From Betaproteobacteria bacterium (GTDB taxonomy: Bacteria; Pseudomonadota; Gammaproteobacteria; Burkholderiales; Casimicrobiaceae), in assembly GCA_005882995.1 (NCBI GenBank), contig VBCY01000420.1, positions 1 through 45,972 on the forward strand: a DNA stretch of 45,972 nucleotides, in the 5' to 3' direction. Both the position numbers and the translations under genes were made by a program. The notes under the pieces are model-generated. The model was not told the origin of the DNA. It saw only the letters and a program-made list of their open reading frames with translations, and ran no database searches. Positions 41,087 to 45,972 of the stretch are shown here, piece by piece. The stretch's first letter is position 1; the number at the start of each line of letters is the position of its first letter.

Positions 41087-42454
41087 ATGACATCAAGGTC
41101 GCCAAGGCTGACCACGCGGGACTATATCGATGTGCGCCATGGGAAGTTTGACTGGACGACTCGCGCGCAATTCGACGACGCCTTCGACGCGTTCGAGAAG
41201 TCCCGAACCAATCACCTGGCCGTGTTCTTCCACGGCGGTCTGGTAGACCGCAGCTCCGGCATGGCGGAGGCGGAGAAGCTTGTCGACGGATACAGGAAGG
41301 CGGGGGCGTATCCGTTTTTCTTCATCTGGAACTCAGATCTGCTGACGGCGGTGCAAGGCTGGCTCTACCCGTTTGCTGAGAATCGGGTGATTCGACGCGT
41401 CGTCGAGCAACACATCCTGTTTTTCAGCCGGCAGCTCTCCGACGTGCTGAAGCTCAAGGATTCGCGGGGCGACCTGCTTCGCGCCATAGGGAATCTCTCG
41501 CGCGACGATCCGCCGCCGCGATTGACGACACTCGGCGCCGTGGGGCGCATCGTGGACTCCATCTGGTCGCGACGGAAGCCAGACGTGATCCTGCCGCCGG
41601 TTAGTCAGACGAGTCAGCGCATTGACGCATTCGAGAAAGACCTGGAGCGCGATGTATCGGATTTGGGCGGAATGCTTGACGAGACAACACGGTTCACGGC
41701 AACCATTGGCTCGAACATCTTGCGGCGCCTTTGGGAACGCTTCCGGTCGGGACACGATCACGGGCTCTATACGACACTGATCGAAGAGGTTGCGATCGCG
41801 ATCCGTTTGGATAAGGTGCTCACTGATCTATGGGGGACGATGAAAAACGATATCGATCAGGCGTTCCAGAGCGATGGCACAGTGTTTGGAGGCACGGCGT
41901 TCCTGGAACGTCTGAAGAGAACGTGTACCACCGACATGCGTTTGACGCTGATCGGGCACAGCGGTGGCACGGCCTATATCGATCGCCTGCTCTACGCGAT
42001 GGACCGAGAGCTGCCCGGGGAGGTCAGGGCGGATATTGTCTTCATCGCCGCGGCGCTTTCCTTCGAGCGCTTCGCGGCGACCATGGACAGTGGCGTGTTT
42101 GGCCGCCGGGTGAGGCACTACCGCCTGTTCGCGCTCAAGGACGAGATCGAGGGCGACTACTGGCAGGTTCCAGGGGTCTACGACAAGTCGCTTCTCTACT
42201 TGCTCTCAGCGCTGTGCGAGTCCGATTCCGATTCAGACAAGGCGCTCATCGGCATGCAGCGCTATTGGAGCGGAGCACGTCCTTACGATGTGCAGGACAT
42301 CCTCACCGTGACCGGAAAGATCAAGCCGGTTGCGCGGGTGTGGTCGACGACCGACGCGACTGCGGCGCCAGGCTATCGTGCCGCCGCCTGCAAGCATCAG
42401 GGCTTCGCGGTTGAGCCCGTGACCCATGAAAGCGTCCAGGAGTTCCTTCGTTAG
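41087..42454 (+). CDS. Unusual alpha/beta-hydrolase-fold protein
   Basis: A 455-residue soluble protein without a signal peptide. HLAVFFHGGLVDRSSGMAEAEKL near residue 45 looks like the oxyanion strand of an alpha/beta hydrolase. LTLIGHSGGTAYIDRLL gives the nucleophile elbow GHSGG with Ser292, unusually far into the chain because about 190 mostly helical, charged residues (roughly 90-280) lie between. A histidine near VTHESVQEF or YRLFALKDEIEGDYW could complete the site. ATG 41087 follows a purine-rich stretch; GTG 41072 is possible. The substrate is unknown; the large insertion is the main oddity. Confidence 0.7.
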   Translation: MTSRSPRLTTRDYIDVRHGKFDWTTRAQFDDAFDAFEKSRTNHLAVFFHGGLVDRSSGMAEAEKLVDGYRKAGAYPFFFIWNSDLLTAVQGWLYPFAENRVIRRVVEQHILFFSRQLSDVLKLKDSRGDLLRAIGNLSRDDPPPRLTTLGAVGRIVDSIWSRRKPDVILPPVSQTSQRIDAFEKDLERDVSDLGGMLDETTRFTATIGSNILRRLWERFRSGHDHGLYTTLIEEVAIAIRLDKVLTDLWGTMKNDIDQAFQSDGTVFGGTAFLERLKRTCTTDMRLTLIGHSGGTAYIDRLLYAMDRELPGEVRADIVFIAAALSFERFAATMDSGVFGRRVRHYRLFALKDEIEGDYWQVPGVYDKSLLYLLSALCESDSDSDKALIGMQRYWSGARPYDVQDILTVTGKIKPVARVWSTTDATAAPGYRAAACKHQGFAVEPVTHESVQEFLR

Positions 42455-42548
42455 CGCTCTAACGCTATGGTGAAGTCATGAACCGCACGGACAATCGAGC
42501 GCGGCGCGTAACCGAAAGTCGCTGCCATGGCGCGCCTGAGGCCACACC

Positions 42549-44111
42549 ATGAGAGTCGGCATCATCTCGGTCTTCACCGATTATCACCGGCGCGGACGCC
42601 ATCACCGGGGGTTTCTGCAGCCGCAAGTCGGCGCATTGATCGCGGCCTTGCTTCCCCCGCAGGTCGATTGCGAGGTCATTAACGACACGTGGACCGACCC
42701 GGACTGGTCGCGCGATTATGACCTGCTATTCCTCTCCTGCCTTCATTCGGACTTCGATCGTGCCCGTCAGGTCTCACACTACTGGCGTCGGCGCGGCGCC
42801 AAGACGGTGCTGGGAGGGCCGATGGCAACGCTCTATCCCGACCTCTGTGCACCTTATTTCGATGCCGTCGTTTCCGGTGATCCCGAAGCGACCATCCCGG
42901 CGGTCTACGAGGATTTCTCGCATAAGCGGCTGAAGCCCCATTACCTGGCACCCAGGCTTCTGCGACATGCACCGCCGACGCCGCGATTCGATTTGCTCGC
43001 GACGCAGCAAGTCTCGACGCAGAGCATGGAGATTACCCGGGGATGTCCCTTCAGCTGCCGTTTTTGCACGCTCACCGCGACGGGTACTCGCTTTCTGACC
43101 CGCGACCTCGCTGACGTGCGTCGCGACTTATACGAGTCGACGCGCATTGCCCGTCGGAGCTGGTCGCCGCTGAAGCGGCGTTTCGCCGCGTTCTACGACA
43201 ATAATCTCGGTGGCAATCTGCCCTATCTCAAAGCGTTCTGCGCAGCGGTCGAGCCGCTTGGGTTGTGGTGGGCGTCCTGCGTGACTTTCAACGTCATCTG
43301 CCAGGAAGAGCTCGTCGCCACCATGGCCCGCAGTGGTTGCCGATATCTCTTTGTCGGGCTCGAAAGCTTCAACGAAGAAACGCTGACCGCAATGGCAAAG
43401 CACCAGAACGTCGTGCGCAAGACACGCCAGGCGATCGACCGCTGTCACCGCCATGGCATACTGGTTGCATCGGGACTGATGCTGAGTCCGGCAAACGACA
43501 CCCGCGAATACCTGGAATCGATTCCCAGGCAACTCGTCGAATGCGGTCTCACGATTCCGACCTATATTGCGTTCGAAACGCCATTTCCGGGAACGCCGCT
43601 GTTTGACGATGTCGTGAGAAACAAGGGTCCGAAGCTGTTGCCGAACGCACTGCTGCAGGATTTCAACGGCTATACGCTCGTTACCGAGCCTCGGCACATG
43701 AGCGTGACCGACTTCATCGCCGCATACAAACGTCTGCATCGCGAAGTATTCTGCTTCAGTCGCGCATGCTTGAAGGCAGCACGCGACATCTCAGCGCTTT
43801 TGCCCAGCGGGTCCATCTTCGCGTCGTTGGCGGCGGTGTACGAGTCGTTCTTCGACTGGCAGCCGCTGCCTGCGCACCGGGCGTTCATCACGGGAGAAGA
43901 AGAGCCCTATCCCGAGTCGGACAGCGTGCCGTTCACCACTTCCGACTTCGACTCGGAGTCGCACCGGGCTCACGTGATGCAACCGTGGCGCTTGAGCGAC
44001 GAACGCGGAGAAATACTGCCCATGTGGAAGCGTGAGGAGACGGTGCGCTCTTCGCCGGTCGAACTGCACCGCTCAAGCAACCGCGGCAGCGCGATAGCCG
44101 TCACTCGATGA
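42549..44111 (+). CDS. B12-binding-domain radical SAM protein
   Basis: A 520-residue class B-type radical SAM enzyme. Residues 1 to about 130 form a cobalamin-binding-like Rossmann domain (DLLFLSCLHSDFDRARQVSHYW; KTVLGGPMATLYPDL). The [4Fe-4S] motif is Cys166-x3-Cys170-x2-Cys173 in EITRGCPFSCRFCTL. SGCRYLFVGLESFNEETLTAM and ETPFPGTPLFDDV are standard later strands. The cobalamin-binding DxHxxG motif is not obvious, so B12 may not be bound. Possible reactions include methylation or ring chemistry; the substrate is unknown. It is translationally coupled by ATGA to a hybrid histidine kinase, an uncommon pairing. Confidence 0.88.
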   Translation: MRVGIISVFTDYHRRGRHHRGFLQPQVGALIAALLPPQVDCEVINDTWTDPDWSRDYDLLFLSCLHSDFDRARQVSHYWRRRGAKTVLGGPMATLYPDLCAPYFDAVVSGDPEATIPAVYEDFSHKRLKPHYLAPRLLRHAPPTPRFDLLATQQVSTQSMEITRGCPFSCRFCTLTATGTRFLTRDLADVRRDLYESTRIARRSWSPLKRRFAAFYDNNLGGNLPYLKAFCAAVEPLGLWWASCVTFNVICQEELVATMARSGCRYLFVGLESFNEETLTAMAKHQNVVRKTRQAIDRCHRHGILVASGLMLSPANDTREYLESIPRQLVECGLTIPTYIAFETPFPGTPLFDDVVRNKGPKLLPNALLQDFNGYTLVTEPRHMSVTDFIAAYKRLHREVFCFSRACLKAARDISALLPSGSIFASLAAVYESFFDWQPLPAHRAFITGEEEPYPESDSVPFTTSDFDSESHRAHVMQPWRLSDERGEILPMWKREETVRSSPVELHRSSNRGSAIAVTR

Positions 44112-45943
44112 AGCCTTCCAGGCAGCAGGCGCTTGCCGACACCGACGCGTCACTGGACGCGCTCATCCAGGCCGAACAAGTCCGTTTGCTCTATCGCGGT
44201 CTGCGCGTCTCGACTTTCGGGGTGCTGCTCGGCGTCGCAGTCGTTGTGCTGGTGTTCTGGCGCGTTGTTCAAACGAACCTGCTGGTGGGATGGGCGGGGT
44301 GCATGGTCGCCAACCAGGTGTGGCGGCTCGTTTTGAGCTATCGCTTCGACCGGCGCCTGCCGGACAAGCAGGCAGTCAGCCGGTGGGGCACGCTCTGGGC
44401 CATCGGCTCGGGAATTTCGGGCGTGCTTTGGGGCGCAGCTTCGTTCCTGCTGTTCGTACCGGGATCTCCGGTTCATCAGGCTTTCCTGATGGCGCTGGTG
44501 ATCAGTGTCACCTCCGCCGGGCTGCTCCTCATCGGCGCGCACCTGCAGTCGTTCTACGCTTTCATCCTGCCTGCCATGGTCCCGTTGGTGGTGCGCAATG
44601 TGATCGAAGGAACCACTGATAACCTGACGCTTGCGCTGATTGCGTTCGTATCGGGTATGGCGCTGTTTTCCTTCGGCCGCAATTACAATCGCATTCTCAC
44701 GGAATCGTTGCGGCTGCGGTTCGAGAACGAGGCGATAACGCGCCGGCTTTCGGTGCAGAACGAAGAGCTCGACCGGGCGCGCAAGGCGGCCGAGGATGCG
44801 AAGGTGCAGGCGGAAGCGGCGAATCGCGCCAGAACCCAGTTCTTCGCCGCCGCGAATCATGATCTGCGGCAGCCTCTGCATGCAATGGGACTGCTTGCAG
44901 GTTCTCTCGCCGAAAAAGTGAAGGATCCCGACGTTGTCGCTCTCACCAACACAATCAGTGCATCGATGGAGGCGTTGGAGGAGCTGTTCAATGAGCTGCT
45001 CGACATGTCGAGGCTCGACTCGGGAAAGATCACGCCGAACACCTCTCACTTTTCGATTCGCCAATTGCTGGACAAGCTTCGGCTGGAGTTTGAAGCTGAA
45101 GCGGCGATGAAAGGGCTGACGCTTCGCGTGCGTTCCACTGGAAGGTTTCTGTTCAGCGACCCCATCCTGGTCGAGCGCATCTTGCGCAATCTTATTTCCA
45201 ACGCCATCCGCTACACACGAAGCGGCGGCGTCCTGGTTGCCTGCCGCAACCGTGGAGGCCGTCTCTGGCTCGAAGTGTGGGATACCGGCGCCGGCATCCC
45301 CGAAGAAGAGCGCGAACGAATTTTCGACGAGTTCGTGCAGCTCGAGAATCCCGAACGGGACAGGCGCAAGGGCCTCGGGCTCGGGTTGTCCATCGTCCGG
45401 CGGTTGTGCAACCTGCTTGGGCACGAGCTCGCTTTGCGGTCCCGCCCTGGAAAGGGAACAGTCTTTCGCTTTCAGGTACCCGCAGGAAGAGAAACAGCGC
45501 AGCCCTCGCGCCGTGCGATTGAAGCACTACCCAGCATAGACCTTCTTGCAGGCAAGACTGTGGTCGTGATTGAAGACGACGCCGAGGTACAGGCCGGCAT
45601 GAAATCTTTGCTGAGCGGTTGGGGCATGGAGGTCAGCGTGCACGCCAATGTCACCGATGCCGAGGCGGGTTGCTTCGCCATGACCCGCGCGCCTGATCTG
45701 ATTATCGCGGATTACCGGCTGCCGGGAAGCGGCAACGGACTCGACGCTATCGATTCGATTCGCGGACGATTCGGATGTGCCGTGCCTGCGATCCTGGTGA
45801 CCGGCAGCGCCGATCCCCAGATCGTATCGATGGCCGAGGAAAAAGGCTTTCACTATCTCTTGAAGCCGGTGATGCCCGCTAAACTTCGCACGCTGGTGAG
45901 CTTCAAGCTGAAGGGCGGCGCTGCGGCACATTCGCGAACCTGA
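44108..45943 (+). CDS. Hybrid sensor histidine kinase with C-terminal receiver
   Basis: A 611-residue inner-membrane signalling protein. Residues about 30-200 hold six or so hydrophobic helices with no extracellular sensor domain, then a coiled-coil linker. The phospho-acceptor is His251 in FAAANHDLRQPLHAMGL, the form seen in kinases with a downstream receiver. The ATP-binding boxes follow: N-box NLISNAIRYT, G1 DTGAGIPEEE and G2 GLGLGLSIV. The receiver starts about residue 480 (VVVIEDDAEVQ), with phosphorylatable Asp535 in ADYRLPG and Lys in LLKPVMP. No separate response regulator is visible. It overlaps the radical SAM gene as ATGA, so the two are probably co-expressed. Confidence 0.93.
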   Translation: MKPSRQQALADTDASLDALIQAEQVRLLYRGLRVSTFGVLLGVAVVVLVFWRVVQTNLLVGWAGCMVANQVWRLVLSYRFDRRLPDKQAVSRWGTLWAIGSGISGVLWGAASFLLFVPGSPVHQAFLMALVISVTSAGLLLIGAHLQSFYAFILPAMVPLVVRNVIEGTTDNLTLALIAFVSGMALFSFGRNYNRILTESLRLRFENEAITRRLSVQNEELDRARKAAEDAKVQAEAANRARTQFFAAANHDLRQPLHAMGLLAGSLAEKVKDPDVVALTNTISASMEALEELFNELLDMSRLDSGKITPNTSHFSIRQLLDKLRLEFEAEAAMKGLTLRVRSTGRFLFSDPILVERILRNLISNAIRYTRSGGVLVACRNRGGRLWLEVWDTGAGIPEEERERIFDEFVQLENPERDRRKGLGLGLSIVRRLCNLLGHELALRSRPGKGTVFRFQVPAGRETAQPSRRAIEALPSIDLLAGKTVVVIEDDAEVQAGMKSLLSGWGMEVSVHANVTDAEAGCFAMTRAPDLIIADYRLPGSGNGLDAIDSIRGRFGCAVPAILVTGSADPQIVSMAEEKGFHYLLKPVMPAKLRTLVSFKLKGGAAAHSRT

Positions 45944-45972
45944 CACATCCCGCCGCCTGCTCCGTTACGGTC

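Noticed and set aside
42478-42552. 24-codon frame overlapping the radical SAM start as ATGA
   Set aside because: A coupled leader peptide is possible, but the composition is unremarkable, the ribosome site is weak and chance frames of this size are common.

Overview
The window is GC-rich, densely coded bacterial DNA. The family mix (a Bug/TctC-type solute-binding protein, a Liv-type ABC cassette, acyl-CoA enzymes, an LpxO-like lipid A hydroxylase) suggests a Gram-negative proteobacterium, most likely a betaproteobacterium near Burkholderiales. That placement is inference from gene families; no rRNA or other marker gene is present. Most adjacent genes are translationally coupled through ATGA, GTGA or TGATG overlaps. 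I used this habit, with Shine-Dalgarno spacing, to choose starts.

Layout. (1) 1-5547, minus strand: a five-gene operon encoding a glutamine-synthetase-like ligase, a family 5 solute-binding protein, an iron-type alcohol dehydrogenase, a gamma-glutamyl hydrolase and an aldehyde dehydrogenase cut by the window edge. It reads as gamma-glutamylation catabolism of an amine, possibly an amino alcohol. (2) 5663-8343, plus: EamA transporter, gluconokinase, cystathionine beta-lyase. (3) 8562-13198, minus: a Liv-type ABC importer whose two permeases are fused in one protein. (4) 13410-16891, plus: a large multidomain flavoprotein oxidoreductase broken by a frameshift, followed by a possible glycosyltransferase remnant. 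(5) 17452-20981: a secreted FecR-domain protein with a long proline-rich repeat tail and two small proteins. (6) 21025-25504: an exported FAH-family protein, a 46-residue basic protein, 3-hydroxyacyl-CoA dehydrogenase, acyl-CoA dehydrogenase and an isoprenylcysteine-methyltransferase-like membrane enzyme.

(7) 25507-38027 is the most interesting part. Two paralogous exported alpha/beta hydrolases flank a condensation-domain-like acyltransferase. Next comes a dedicated type II fatty-acid synthase: a FabL-type enoyl reductase, a FabG-type ketoreductase, a long ACP resembling rhizobial AcpXL, a double-hotdog dehydratase-like protein and two ketosynthases. The set ends in one protein that fuses an AcpS-type phosphopantetheinyl transferase to an LpxL/HtrB-type acyltransferase. 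After a YpfJ-type metalloprotease comes an LpxO-like lipid A hydroxylase. The gene content parallels the rhizobial acpXL-fabZXL-fabF2XL-fabF1XL-adhXL-lpxXL locus that makes a very-long-chain acyl group for lipid A. I propose that this locus activates its own carrier protein, builds a special acyl chain and transfers it to an envelope lipid.

(8) 38088-45943: an orphan Bug protein, a small membrane protein, a class 3 lipase, two tiny membrane proteins, an unusual alpha/beta hydrolase, a B12-binding radical SAM protein and a hybrid histidine kinase coupled to it. I saw no tRNA, rRNA, CRISPR array, intact insertion sequence or phage gene.
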